From NCBI GenBank assembly GCA_045617225.1, contig JAZLIC010000109.1:1-5943 (forward strand): 5,943 nucleotides of DNA. Direction: 5' to 3'. Positions 1-5,943 of this stretch are shown piece after piece. The stretch's first letter is position 1, and each line of letters begins with the position of its first letter. Made by a program: the position numbers and the translations under genes. The stretch is from JAZLIC01 sp045617225 (GTDB taxonomy: Bacteria; Bacillota; Clostridia; Monoglobales; Monoglobaceae). Below the pieces are notes generated by a model. That model had not been told where the DNA came from. It searched no databases and saw nothing but the letters and a program-made list of their open reading frames with translations.

Positions 1-1
1 G

Positions 2-1423
2 GACAGAATTATCTGCTTAAAGCCCTTTGACGCAAGCGGTGATAATACCCAAGGCTCGCATAACAGAGGATATTGTTATAGTGGCACAAAAGGCTATTAC
101 AGGCGACAGGATGGCTCTAACTATTGGGGCGACTCCAATATGCGTGATTGGCTCAACTCTGATGCAACTGCCGGCAATGTGGTATGGGGTTGCGGCAATC
201 CGCCGGATAATGCCCATGTTTGGAAAGGCTATAATGATTATGCAGATGAAGCCGGATTTTTGACAAACTTTACTGTGGCAGAGAAAAGTGTAATAGCACC
301 GGTATCACACAAGGTGCTGCTTGATGCTTATGAATATTCAGGCACAAATAATAACAATTATAATTCAAACTACCACAAGTATGACTCTGATATAAAAGAT
401 GTAGTACAAAATTACTCTACTGCATATAGCGAAAACTTGACAGATAAAATATTCCTGCCGGATGTAAAGCAGATAAACACAGTGTATAATAACGACTCTA
501 CCCTCGGAAGTGATTATTACATAGGCACACCTACGGCAGAGGCAGTTAAAAATTCGGAGTATACATCTGGATCATTAAAATCCACCACGAAGTGGTGGTC
601 GTGGCTTGGTTCCCCTAATGCAGATAGAGGCGCTAGCCGCGATGTGCGCTATGTCGATTCCGACGGCTTTGTAAGCTTCGAGTTCGACTTCTACCGTACA
701 TATTACGGATACGGCGGCGTGCGGCCCGCTTTTTATCTTAATCTCTCATCTGTGCAATTTTCAGGCGGTGACGGTACAGCTGCCGTTCCGTACACAGTGG
801 CAGGCTCCGTTACACCAACGCCAACCCCAACGCCGGAGCCTGCTTCGAGTGGTACCTACGGCGATTTGACCTACACGATTTCAAGCGACAAAGTCACCAT
901 CACCGATTGCGATGAATCCACAACATCAGTGGAAATACCAACAAAAATTAACGGCTATCCTGTCACAAGCATTGGAGATTATGCGTTTTCCAAATGCAGT
1001 AGCCTGATAAACATTACAATACCAAAGAGTGTCACAATCATTGGACATCATGTGTTTTACGATTGCTACGATCTTGCAACGGTTTATTATAACGGAAGCG
1101 AAAATGATTGGAAAAATATTGAGATTGGTATCGAAAACGAGTGTTTGACATTTGCGGAGATTGTGTTTACCGGTCCACACACCAAAACGACGGTTTCAAA
1201 CGGTGGCAGGACATTTACGATAAAGCCTAAAAAGGTTAAGGTAGGAAAGACGGTAATCCTTGCTCTGTATAACAAGGGTAAAATCGTCGGCTTTGAAACG
1301 GCGATATATGAAGGCGAGGAATTGATTTTTACCACCGATAAAGAATATACGAATGTAAAGGTTATGGTTTGGGATGATTTGGACTCAATGTCAACGGAAT
1401 ATGAGCCGGAAATCGTAAAATAA
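2..1423 (+). CDS. Modular DUF6273 / BspA-like LRR protein, probably secreted (5' partial)
   Basis: The frame is open from base 2, giving 473 visible residues; the true start and any signal peptide lie to the left. The first Met (base 140) is internal, because the residues before it (YCYSGTKGYY...NYWGDSN) already match the DUF6273 fold. Order of parts: DUF6273 domain, residues 1 to about 255, with the hallmarks NYWGDSNMRDWLNS, GNPPDNAHVW, WWSWLGSP and GVRPAFYLNLSS; a TPTPTPTPEP linker at 271-280; a BspA-type leucine-rich segment at about 286-391 (IPTKINGYPVTSIGDYAF, then ITIPKSVTIIGHHVF); and a C-terminal module at about 395-473 ending in EPEIVK, a type common at the ends of clostridial secreted proteins. 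There is no LPXTG sorting signal or C-terminal membrane anchor. DUF6273 is thought to adopt a C-type-lectin-like fold, so ligand or surface binding is plausible, but no function is established. Residues 201-244 are unusual and are listed separately. The gene is followed by its own terminator. Confidence 0.85.
   Translation, partial: DRIICLKPFDASGDNTQGSHNRGYCYSGTKGYYRRQDGSNYWGDSNMRDWLNSDATAGNVVWGCGNPPDNAHVWKGYNDYADEAGFLTNFTVAEKSVIAPVSHKVLLDAYEYSGTNNNNYNSNYHKYDSDIKDVVQNYSTAYSENLTDKIFLPDVKQINTVYNNDSTLGSDYYIGTPTAEAVKNSEYTSGSLKSTTKWWSWLGSPNADRGASRDVRYVDSDGFVSFEFDFYRTYYGYGGVRPAFYLNLSSVQFSGGDGTAAVPYTVAGSVTPTPTPTPEPASSGTYGDLTYTISSDKVTITDCDESTTSVEIPTKINGYPVTSIGDYAFSKCSSLINITIPKSVTIIGHHVFYDCYDLATVYYNGSENDWKNIEIGIENECLTFAEIVFTGPHTKTTVSNGGRTFTIKPKKVKVGKTVILALYNKGKIVGFETAIYEGEELIFTTDKEYTNVKVMVWDDLDSMSTEYEPEIVK
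582..598. repeat. Perfect 7-bp inverted repeat with GAA loop, inside CDS
   Basis: CCACCAC (582-588) and GTGGTGG (592-598) are exact reverse complements separated by GAA. The hairpin lies in the coding sequence (residues STTKWW) just upstream of the putative variable region. A GNA-type triloop on a GC-rich stem should be stable as DNA or RNA. A biological role is unproven, and Thr and Trp codons may produce it by chance. Confidence 0.6.
602..733 (+). other. Putative DGR-type variable region inside the DUF6273 domain
   Basis: This segment encodes residues 201-244, from WLGSP to GVRPAF. Seen directly: 18 of the 30 codons at 629-718 end in C, with Phe TTC three times, Tyr TAC three times, plus AGC, CGC, GAC and GTC. 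Only 16 of 93 bases at 629-721 are A, against 23 of 69 at 857-925 and 42 of 93 at 329-421 of the same gene. There is no Asn between the codons at 617 and 740, though Asn is common elsewhere in the domain. The segment ends in GC-rich DNA at 713-729, where an initiation-of-mutagenic-homing site would be expected. A-specific mutagenesis of AAC/AAT template codons, the known action of DGRs, leaves this footprint. No template repeat or reverse transcriptase is in the window. NNC codons are also frequent at 857-925, so codon ending alone is weak evidence. It could simply be one of many diverged DUF6273 paralogues. Confidence 0.45.
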
Positions 1424-1435
1424 AGTAAGTTTAAC

Positions 1436-1481
1436 AAAAAGAGAGCTTAAAAAAACAAATCGTTTTTTACAGCTCTTTTTT
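1436..1481 (+). terminator. Intrinsic terminator after the DUF6273/LRR gene
   Basis: GAGCT (1443-1447) pairs with AGCTC (1471-1475). An inner A-run (1449-1455) and C1456 pair with G1462 and the T-run 1463-1468, so the stem is long and AT-rich inside. A run of six T (1476-1481) follows directly. The A-run at 1436-1440 also makes the structure roughly symmetrical, although the minus strand shows no gene that would need it. It starts 13 bases after the stop codon. Confidence 0.75.
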
Positions 1482-1495
1482 GTATATTTTAAATC

Positions 1496-1525
1496 TTGTC
1501 CGCATAAATTTTAGAAAGATAAAAT
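1496..1525 (+). promoter_or_regulatory. Possible sigma-A promoter for the P-type ATPase gene
   Basis: TTGTCC (1496-1501) and TAAAAT (1520-1525) are separated by 18 bases and lie between the upstream terminator and the ATPase start. The -35 box matches the consensus only in its first part, and the DNA is AT-rich, so chance matches are likely. The preceding terminator does make a promoter in this gap probable. The ribosome binding site GGGAGAAGGA (1531-1540) follows closely, leaving a very short leader. Confidence 0.35.
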
Positions 1526-1543
1526 TTCAAGGGAGAAGGATAA

Positions 1544-4177
1544 ATGGACAAATATTGCGGACTAAGTGATAAAGAGGTTTTGGAGTCTGAAGCTCAACAC
1601 GGTAAAAACATACTTACAGCACATAAGCCGACTACATTTTGGCAAGTGTTTTGGGGTAATTTTGATGACCCAATCATTATTATTTTGCTGGTAGCCTTAG
1701 GAATAAATGTATGTTTTACATTTTTGGGCAAGGTGGATTGGTATGAATGTGCAGGAATTTTGCTTTCGGTAATTATTGCAACTTTGGTAAGTGCAATTTC
1801 GGAATACAGTAACGAAAACACCTTCCAAAAAATACAGGAGGAGGCAGCAAAAATCAAATGTAAGGTTTACAGAAACAATGAACTTTGCATAATTTCCGCA
1901 GAAGATGTAGTTGTAAATGACATTGTTCTTTTGCAGGCAGGTGATATTATACCGGCAGACGGTCAACTTGTATCGGGAGAAATTTCGGTTAATCAATCCG
2001 CACTGAACGGAGAGAGCAAAGAGTGTAAAAAATGGTTAAAAGGTGGTATGGTAAAACCACCGTCAAAGCTTGTTGATTTTTGGAATTCAAGCAATTTATA
2101 TCGTGGCACTGTTGTCTGTTCGGGTGAATGTAAAATGCGTGTTGATGCAGTAGGCGATATGACATCTTATGGGCGTATGGCAGAAGAAACAAAGACAACG
2201 GATATCAAAAGTCCGCTTACTGTAAAGCTCTCAAAACTTGCCGGAAGTATAAGTAAATTCGGATATATAAGTGCGGTTTTAATAGTTCTTATATCATTTT
2301 TTCAGAATGCGTTTCTTGAATGTGGGTTTGACTGGGCAAATATAGCGGCATATTTCAACGATACTGCGACAGTTTTTTCCGATATTGTGGAGTCGGTTAT
2401 TCTCGGAATAATAGTTGTTGTGGTAGCGGTGCCTGAGGGGTTGCCGCTAATGATTGCGATTGTATGCTCTTTAAATATGCGAAAGATGCTTAAAGCAAAT
2501 GTTTTGGTAAGAAAGGTGGTAGGTATAGAAACAGCCGGCAATTTACATATTTTATTTACAGATAAGACAGGTACAATCACAACAGGCATGCTTAAAGTTA
2601 CAGACTTCTTAGACGGCAAAGGAAATACTTATACAACTTTAAGTGCTATTCCCGAAAGTATAAAAAATCTTTTGACGCTTTCAATTATGGAAAACACTTC
2701 GGCAGCTGTTATAAATAAAAAAATAATAGGCGGTAATGCCACAGAAAAGGCACTTATTGAGTATTTGCATATACCTAAAAAAGATTCAAAAACACAAAGG
2801 ACAAACTTTATTCCGTTTTCAAGTGAATACAAGTTTTCAAAGGCATATATCAAAAGTGAAGATATTGTGCTTATAAAAGGCGCTCCTGAGGTGATTTTAG
2901 AACATTGCAGGACTTATTACAGAGAAGACGGAACACAACATGAATTTATAAACAAAGCTAAAATAACGGCAGAAATTGACCGCAGAGCGAAAAGAGCAGA
3001 ACGAATTTTAGCATTTGCAACCACGAAAACGGATTTTAATGATAAAATTCCTGACGATTTAACGCTTATAGGTTTGATTTCTATGGGCGATACTATACGA
3101 AGTGAGGCAAGAAATACAATATGGGAGCTTTCAAAGGGCGGCATACAAACCGTTATGATAACAGGCGATAAAAAAGAAACCGCCTCTGCAATCGCTGCGG
3201 AAATCGGACTTTTGGATGGTAAAAACACCTTGGAGCTTACATCGGAAGAACTTAAAAATATGAGCGATGAGGAAGTAAAAGATATTCTGCCGAGACTCAG
3301 AGTTTTATCTCGTGCGCTTCCGACCGATAAGAGCAGACTTGTAAGATTAGCGCAAGAACGCGGTATGGTAACAGGTATGACCGGTGACGGCGTAAACGAT
3401 GTGCCGGCACTTAAACGTGCCGATGTAGGCTTTGCGATGGGAGGAGGAACTGATGTAACAAAGGAGGCAGGAGATATTGTTATTTTAGATAACAACTTTT
3501 CTTCAATCAAAAATGCGGTTTTATATGGCAGAACAATTTTTCACAGTATACAAAAATTTATAAGGTTTCAACTCACGATAAATGTTGCGGCAGTAGCTGT
3601 ATCTATGCTTGGACCTATAGTCGGAATTGAAAAACCGCTCAATATTTCTCAAATGATATGGATGAACTTGATGATGGACAGCTTGGCGGCAATCGCATTT
3701 GGCGGCGAGCCTGCGCTTAAACGCTATCTTTTTGAAAAGCCGAAGAAAAGAGATGAAAGTATAATAGATAGTGATATGTGGGGCGGAATTATAGTTGACG
3801 GTCTTTATATATCCGCTCTTAGTCTGTTTATATTTATATCGCCGAGCATACATAATATATTCAGATGGAGTGTAACAGACATTTATTTTTATACAGGATA
3901 CTTTACGTTCTTTGTGTTTATAAGCATTTTTAATGCTTTTAACGCCAGGGCGGACAGTATGGATATATTTGAAAATTTAAGTTTAAATAAACAGTTTTTA
4001 TATGTTATGGGAATAGTAAGCGTTGTTCAGTTATTTATGACATATTACGGAGGCAAAATACTTCGCACCGCCGGTCTTAACCTTCGCGAATGGTGCTTAG
4101 TATTGCTTTTAGCCTTTTCGATTTTCCCTCTGGAATTTATCCGAAAAGTAATTTATGAACGCCATAATAACCGATAA
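1544..4177 (+). CDS. Calcium-transporting P-type ATPase, PMCA-type (P-type IIB), complete
   Basis: An integral membrane pump of 877 residues that couples ATP hydrolysis to cation export, most likely Ca2+. The actuator domain has NGES at 155-158, with Glu157 as the dephosphorylation residue. Phosphorylated Asp340 lies in DKTGTITTG. The nucleotide domain has KGAPE (445-449), and the P domain has MITGDKKET (from 538) and MTGDGVNDVPALK (from 612). About ten membrane segments can be placed: M1 and M2 at 43-87, M3 near 240-262, M4 around PEGLPL (Glu298), M5 near 674-695, M6 with NLMMD (Asn708, Asp712), and M7-M10 between 747 and 868. Glu298, Asn708 and Asp712 correspond to Ca2+ site II of SERCA, while M5 has Ala where the site-I Glu would be; this is the one-site PMCA pattern. 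FNAFNAR in M8 also fits PMCA. No calmodulin-binding tail follows M10, as expected in bacteria. The ATG at 1544 follows GGGAGAAGGA and matches the usual N terminus. NGES in place of TGES appears to be a variant of the bacterial subgroup rather than damage. No neighbour points to a specific role; calcium homeostasis is inferred. Confidence 0.93.
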   Translation: MDKYCGLSDKEVLESEAQHGKNILTAHKPTTFWQVFWGNFDDPIIIILLVALGINVCFTFLGKVDWYECAGILLSVIIATLVSAISEYSNENTFQKIQEEAAKIKCKVYRNNELCIISAEDVVVNDIVLLQAGDIIPADGQLVSGEISVNQSALNGESKECKKWLKGGMVKPPSKLVDFWNSSNLYRGTVVCSGECKMRVDAVGDMTSYGRMAEETKTTDIKSPLTVKLSKLAGSISKFGYISAVLIVLISFFQNAFLECGFDWANIAAYFNDTATVFSDIVESVILGIIVVVVAVPEGLPLMIAIVCSLNMRKMLKANVLVRKVVGIETAGNLHILFTDKTGTITTGMLKVTDFLDGKGNTYTTLSAIPESIKNLLTLSIMENTSAAVINKKIIGGNATEKALIEYLHIPKKDSKTQRTNFIPFSSEYKFSKAYIKSEDIVLIKGAPEVILEHCRTYYREDGTQHEFINKAKITAEIDRRAKRAERILAFATTKTDFNDKIPDDLTLIGLISMGDTIRSEARNTIWELSKGGIQTVMITGDKKETASAIAAEIGLLDGKNTLELTSEELKNMSDEEVKDILPRLRVLSRALPTDKSRLVRLAQERGMVTGMTGDGVNDVPALKRADVGFAMGGGTDVTKEAGDIVILDNNFSSIKNAVLYGRTIFHSIQKFIRFQLTINVAAVAVSMLGPIVGIEKPLNISQMIWMNLMMDSLAAIAFGGEPALKRYLFEKPKKRDESIIDSDMWGGIIVDGLYISALSLFIFISPSIHNIFRWSVTDIYFYTGYFTFFVFISIFNAFNARADSMDIFENLSLNKQFLYVMGIVSVVQLFMTYYGGKILRTAGLNLREWCLVLLLAFSIFPLEFIRKVIYERHNNR

Positions 4178-4222
4178 AAAGTATATATAATACCATCTTT
4201 CACATTTTATAATTTAATAACA

Positions 4223-4253
4223 ATAATAAATTTGTTTAAATATAATAAATTTG
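4223..4253. repeat. Two direct copies of ATAATAAATTTG
   Basis: The identical 12-base unit occurs at 4223-4234 and 4242-4253, a period of 19 bases, in the AT-rich gap before the ptsH promoter. Each unit contains AAATTT. The copies could be binding sites or merely low-complexity DNA. No protein is known to bind this sequence from the evidence here. Confidence 0.5.
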
Positions 4254-4285
4254 AAAAAAAGATTAGTATAAAATATAAAAAACTA

Positions 4286-4314
4286 TTGACTAAGTCGAAG
4301 TTTTTTAGTATTAT
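4286..4314 (+). promoter_or_regulatory. Sigma-A promoter of ptsH
   Basis: TTGACT (4286-4291) and TATTAT (4309-4314) are separated by exactly 17 bases, a near-consensus housekeeping promoter. A-runs upstream (4254-4283) could act as an UP element. Transcription would start near 4320-4322, giving a leader of about 40 bases. The rest of the 184-base gap after the ATPase gene (4178-4285) is very AT-rich; no gene or convincing terminator is visible in it. Confidence 0.8.
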
Positions 4315-4319
4315 AAGAG

Positions 4320-4343
4320 TGTTATCATTTGATGTGATAAGCA
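4320..4343 (+). promoter_or_regulatory. Stem-loop or operator-like inverted repeat at the ptsH transcript start
   Basis: TTATCA (4322-4327) and TGATAA (4335-4340) are perfect inverted copies. Adding TG (4320-4321) and CA (4342-4343) extends the pairing if G4341 is bulged. The structure begins almost exactly at the predicted +1 of the ptsH promoter. It could be a 5' stabilising hairpin in the mRNA or an operator. It does not obviously match a catabolite-responsive element. Its role is inferred only from position. Confidence 0.4.
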
Positions 4344-4347
4344 GTAC

Positions 4348-4354
4348 AAAGGAG
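4348..4354 (+). promoter_or_regulatory. Ribosome binding site that fixes the ptsH start
   Basis: AAAGGAG ends seven bases before ATG 4362 and thirteen before the in-frame ATG at 4368. The spacing favours 4362, which also places the active-site His at residue 15 and the regulatory Ser at residue 46, the standard HPr numbering. Confidence 0.75.
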
Positions 4355-4361
4355 CGGTATT

Positions 4362-4622
4362 ATGTATATGAAAGAAGTTGTTGTCCAAAATCAAGTTGGA
4401 CTTCACGCAAGACCGGCAACATTTTTTATTCAGAAGGCAAATGAATATAAGTCAAGTATTTGGGTAGAAAAAGACGAACGCCGTGTTAATGCAAAAAGTT
4501 TATTGGGTGTTTTATCTCTCGGTATTACAAAGGGATTAAACATCACCATTATTGCAGAAGGTTCGGACGAAGAAGAGGCAGTTAATGATTTGGTGGAGCT
4601 TATTTCATCAAACATTGCGTAG
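4362..4622 (+). CDS. ptsH: HPr phosphocarrier protein of the sugar phosphotransferase system
   Basis: A complete protein of 86 residues, the normal HPr length. HPr is a cytoplasmic carrier that takes phosphate from enzyme I on His15 and passes it to sugar-specific EIIA proteins. In Firmicutes, HPr kinase/phosphorylase also modifies Ser46, and HPr-Ser-P acts with CcpA in carbon catabolite control. Both sites are visible: GLHARPAT with His15 and Arg17, and NAKSLLGVLSLG with Ser46. His15 argues against Crh, which lacks this histidine. The rest also fits the family, including the acidic C-terminal helix EEEAVNDLVELIS. The gene has its own promoter, a possible leader stem-loop and a strong terminator, so it is probably expressed as a single-gene unit, perhaps with some readthrough into uvrC. 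A second HPr paralogue elsewhere in the genome cannot be excluded. Confidence 0.93.
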   Translation: MYMKEVVVQNQVGLHARPATFFIQKANEYKSSIWVEKDERRVNAKSLLGVLSLGITKGLNITIIAEGSDEEEAVNDLVELISSNIA

Positions 4623-4639
4623 TTTAAAACCTGTGTTAT

Positions 4640-4683
4640 AAAGAGCAGACTGTTGCATCTACGGCATACAGTATGCTCTTTTT
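4640..4683 (+). terminator. Strong intrinsic terminator after ptsH
   Basis: AAAGAGCA (4640-4647) pairs with TGCTCTTT (4674-4681). After a G-A mismatch, ACTGT (4649-4653) pairs with ACAGT (4668-4672), and TGC with GCA continues the stem after a one-base bulge. A T-run ends it at 4683. It lies 17 bases after the ptsH stop and 42 bases before the uvrC start, so uvrC either relies on readthrough or has a promoter that is not evident. Confidence 0.85.
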
Positions 4684-4712
4684 GATTAGATGGTGATTAT
4701 TGATTTAAAAAG

Positions 4713-4717
4713 GGAGG
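4713..4717 (+). promoter_or_regulatory. Ribosome binding site that fixes the TTG start of uvrC
   Basis: GGAGG, within AGGGAGGTG, lies eight bases before TTG 4726. The first in-frame ATG, at 4795, falls inside the GIY-YIG motif (GVYLMK) and cannot be the start. Confidence 0.8.
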
Positions 4718-4725
4718 TGTTTGTT

Positions 4726-5943
4726 TTGAATAACAGACTTGAAGTTATAAAAGAAAAACTAAGCAAGCTACCTCTATGCCCCGGTGTATATCTTATGAAG
4801 GACGCCCGTGGGGAGATAATATATGTCGGTAAGAGTAAGGCGCTTAAAAATCGTGTAAGTTCATATTTTATGAATCTTAAAAACCATAACCCAAAAACAC
4901 TTGCAATGGTGGAGCAGGTATATGATTTTGATTATATGATTACCGATACCGAAGTAGAGGCGCTTATACTCGAATGTAATCTTATCAAAAAATATCGTCC
5001 CAAATACAATATACTGCTTAAAGATGATAAACAGTATCCTTATATAAAAATCACAACTGCGGACAGGTATCCGAGAATATATATGACACGTCGTGTTGTA
5101 AAAGATGGTTCAAAATATTTTGGCCCCTATATGAGTGCAAAAAATATTAAAGATACTATCGAAACCATTAAAAAATTTTTTAAAGTGCGTACCTGTAATA
5201 AAGTTTTGCCGAGAGATATAGGGAAGGGCAGACCGTGTCTTTATTATCATATAAATCAATGTAGTGCCCCATGCGACGGCAAAATAAGCGAAGAAGATTA
5301 CAGAGCGGTTTTTGAACAAATAGAATATGTGCTTGACGGAAAATATCAGTCAATTATCGATGACCTGCATGCAGAGATGCTTCGGGCATCGGATGCACTT
5401 GAATTCGAACACGCCGCCCGTTGCCGTGACAGAATTGAAAGCCTTAAAATGCTCGGCGAAAAACAAAAAATAATATCAACAAAAGAGAATAACAGGGATA
5501 TAATAGGTTTTATTAAGGACAGAAACGATATTTGCGTGCAGATATTCTATATGCGTGACGGCAAGATGATAGGATGTGAACACTATATCTTTGAAAACAC
5601 TCAAGATTTGCCCAAAGATGTGATTTCTGCATTTGTAAAGCAATACTACTTTACAGTAACAAATATTCCAAAAGAGATACTCTTGCCGACCGAAATTGAA
5701 GATTTTGCAGAAATAGAAAAATGGCTTTCCGAAAAAGTCGGTCATAAAATAAACTTGCTTGTGCCAAGCAGAGGCGAGAAAAGCAAAATGGTAAAGATGG
5801 TAAATAAAAATGCTGAAGAAACGCTTAGATTACACAGATTTAAGAGGGATAAAGAGCAAACCGAACAGAATTTAATTCTCTCCGATTTGATGTCTTTGTT
5901 AAAATTAAATACGCCGCCTTTCAGGATTGAGAGCTATGATATT
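4726..5943 (+). CDS. uvrC: UvrABC excinuclease subunit C (3' partial)
   Basis: UvrC is the nuclease of bacterial nucleotide excision repair: it joins the UvrB-DNA complex and cuts on both sides of the lesion. The window holds 406 codons; a full UvrC is about 600 residues. The N-terminal GIY-YIG domain, which makes the 3' cut, is intact: GVY at 20-22, Tyr33 and Gly35 in IIYVGKSK, Arg43, and Glu83 in LECNLIKKYRPKYN, matching the Tyr, Arg and Glu of the catalytic site. Four cysteines (157, 171, 179, 183; spacing CX13CX7CX3C) match those that bind a 4Fe-4S cluster in E. coli UvrC. The UVR motif, which contacts UvrB, lies around 209-244 (FEHAARCRDRIESL). The reading stops at FRIESYDI, where the RNase H-like endonuclease half that makes the 5' cut begins. 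It starts at TTG 4726. It has no clear promoter of its own after the ptsH terminator. The family assignment is very secure. Confidence 0.96.
   Translation, partial: MNNRLEVIKEKLSKLPLCPGVYLMKDARGEIIYVGKSKALKNRVSSYFMNLKNHNPKTLAMVEQVYDFDYMITDTEVEALILECNLIKKYRPKYNILLKDDKQYPYIKITTADRYPRIYMTRRVVKDGSKYFGPYMSAKNIKDTIETIKKFFKVRTCNKVLPRDIGKGRPCLYYHINQCSAPCDGKISEEDYRAVFEQIEYVLDGKYQSIIDDLHAEMLRASDALEFEHAARCRDRIESLKMLGEKQKIISTKENNRDIIGFIKDRNDICVQIFYMRDGKMIGCEHYIFENTQDLPKDVISAFVKQYYFTVTNIPKEILLPTEIEDFAEIEKWLSEKVGHKINLLVPSRGEKSKMVKMVNKNAEETLRLHRFKRDKEQTEQNLILSDLMSLLKLNTPPFRIESYDI

Noticed and set aside
140..142. ATG as the start of the DUF6273/LRR protein
   Set aside because: The 46 in-frame codons before it are open and carry conserved domain sequence, and there is no ribosome binding site; the gene continues beyond the left edge.
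27..263. 78-codon ORF in another + frame at the left edge
   Set aside because: It overlaps the DUF6273 coding frame, which has clear family motifs from base 2; the alternative product resembles nothing known.
771..786. ACGG/CCGT inverted repeat downstream of the putative variable region, where a DGR hairpin would be expected
   Set aside because: Only four base pairs with an eight-base loop; too weak to claim.
2917..3510. 197-codon minus-strand ORF
   Set aside because: It lies wholly opposite the catalytic core of the Ca2+ ATPase, with Ser/Pro-rich content typical of an antisense shadow and no sign of its own start signals.
4178..4222. Terminator for the ATPase gene
   Set aside because: The region is AT-rich, but no GC-containing stem followed by a T-run could be found.
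4232..4444. 70-codon + ORF overlapping the ptsH promoter and start
   Set aside because: It spans the promoter and reads HPr in the wrong frame; its Lys- and Phe-rich composition simply reflects AT-rich DNA.
4682..4709. TTGATT / TTTAAA as a uvrC promoter
   Set aside because: The spacer is 16 bases, the -10 is poor, and the transcript would start within the ribosome binding site.
1..5943. DGR reverse transcriptase, template repeat, CRISPR array, insertion sequence or attachment site
   Set aside because: None seen: all long frames are accounted for by the four genes, and no second copy of the 602-733 segment or any regularly spaced repeat array was found by eye.

Overview
The window looks like chromosomal DNA from an AT-rich, low-GC Gram-positive bacterium of the class Clostridia. 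The basis is A/T-rich codon use, strong AGGAGG-type ribosome binding sites, a TTG start codon, an HPr carrying both His15 and Ser46 (the Ser-regulated type of Firmicutes), and a secreted-type modular protein joining DUF6273, BspA-type and a clostridial C-terminal module. The exact species cannot be told. All four genes are on the + strand. No non-coding stretch exceeds 200 bases, and no tRNA, rRNA, CRISPR array or insertion sequence was seen.

Bases 2-1423 hold the 3' part of a gene for a modular, probably secreted protein: a DUF6273 domain, a Thr-Pro linker, a short BspA-like leucine-rich segment and a C-terminal beta-rich module. It ends at a clear intrinsic terminator. Bases 602-733 of the DUF6273 domain look like the variable region of a diversity-generating retroelement (DGR) target: poor in A, without Asn, dominated by NNC/NNT codons, and ending in a GC-rich GVRPAF segment. 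No reverse transcriptase or template repeat lies in the window, so this is a hypothesis.

Bases 1544-4177 encode a complete PMCA-type (type IIB) calcium-transporting P-type ATPase of 877 residues with all catalytic motifs. It appears to be a single-gene unit.

Bases 4286-4683 form a compact ptsH unit: a near-consensus promoter, an imperfect stem-loop at the predicted transcript start, the HPr gene and a strong terminator. uvrC begins at 4726 with a TTG codon and runs off the right edge after 406 codons, just before the C-terminal nuclease half. In many Firmicutes uvrC lies beside hprK, the HPr kinase/phosphorylase, so the HPr-uvrC pairing suggests, but does not show, that hprK lies just downstream.

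The four genes do not form one pathway. They are a cell-surface or secreted module, a cation pump, a carbon-regulation phosphocarrier and a DNA-repair subunit. The most interesting signal is the putative hypervariable segment in the first gene.
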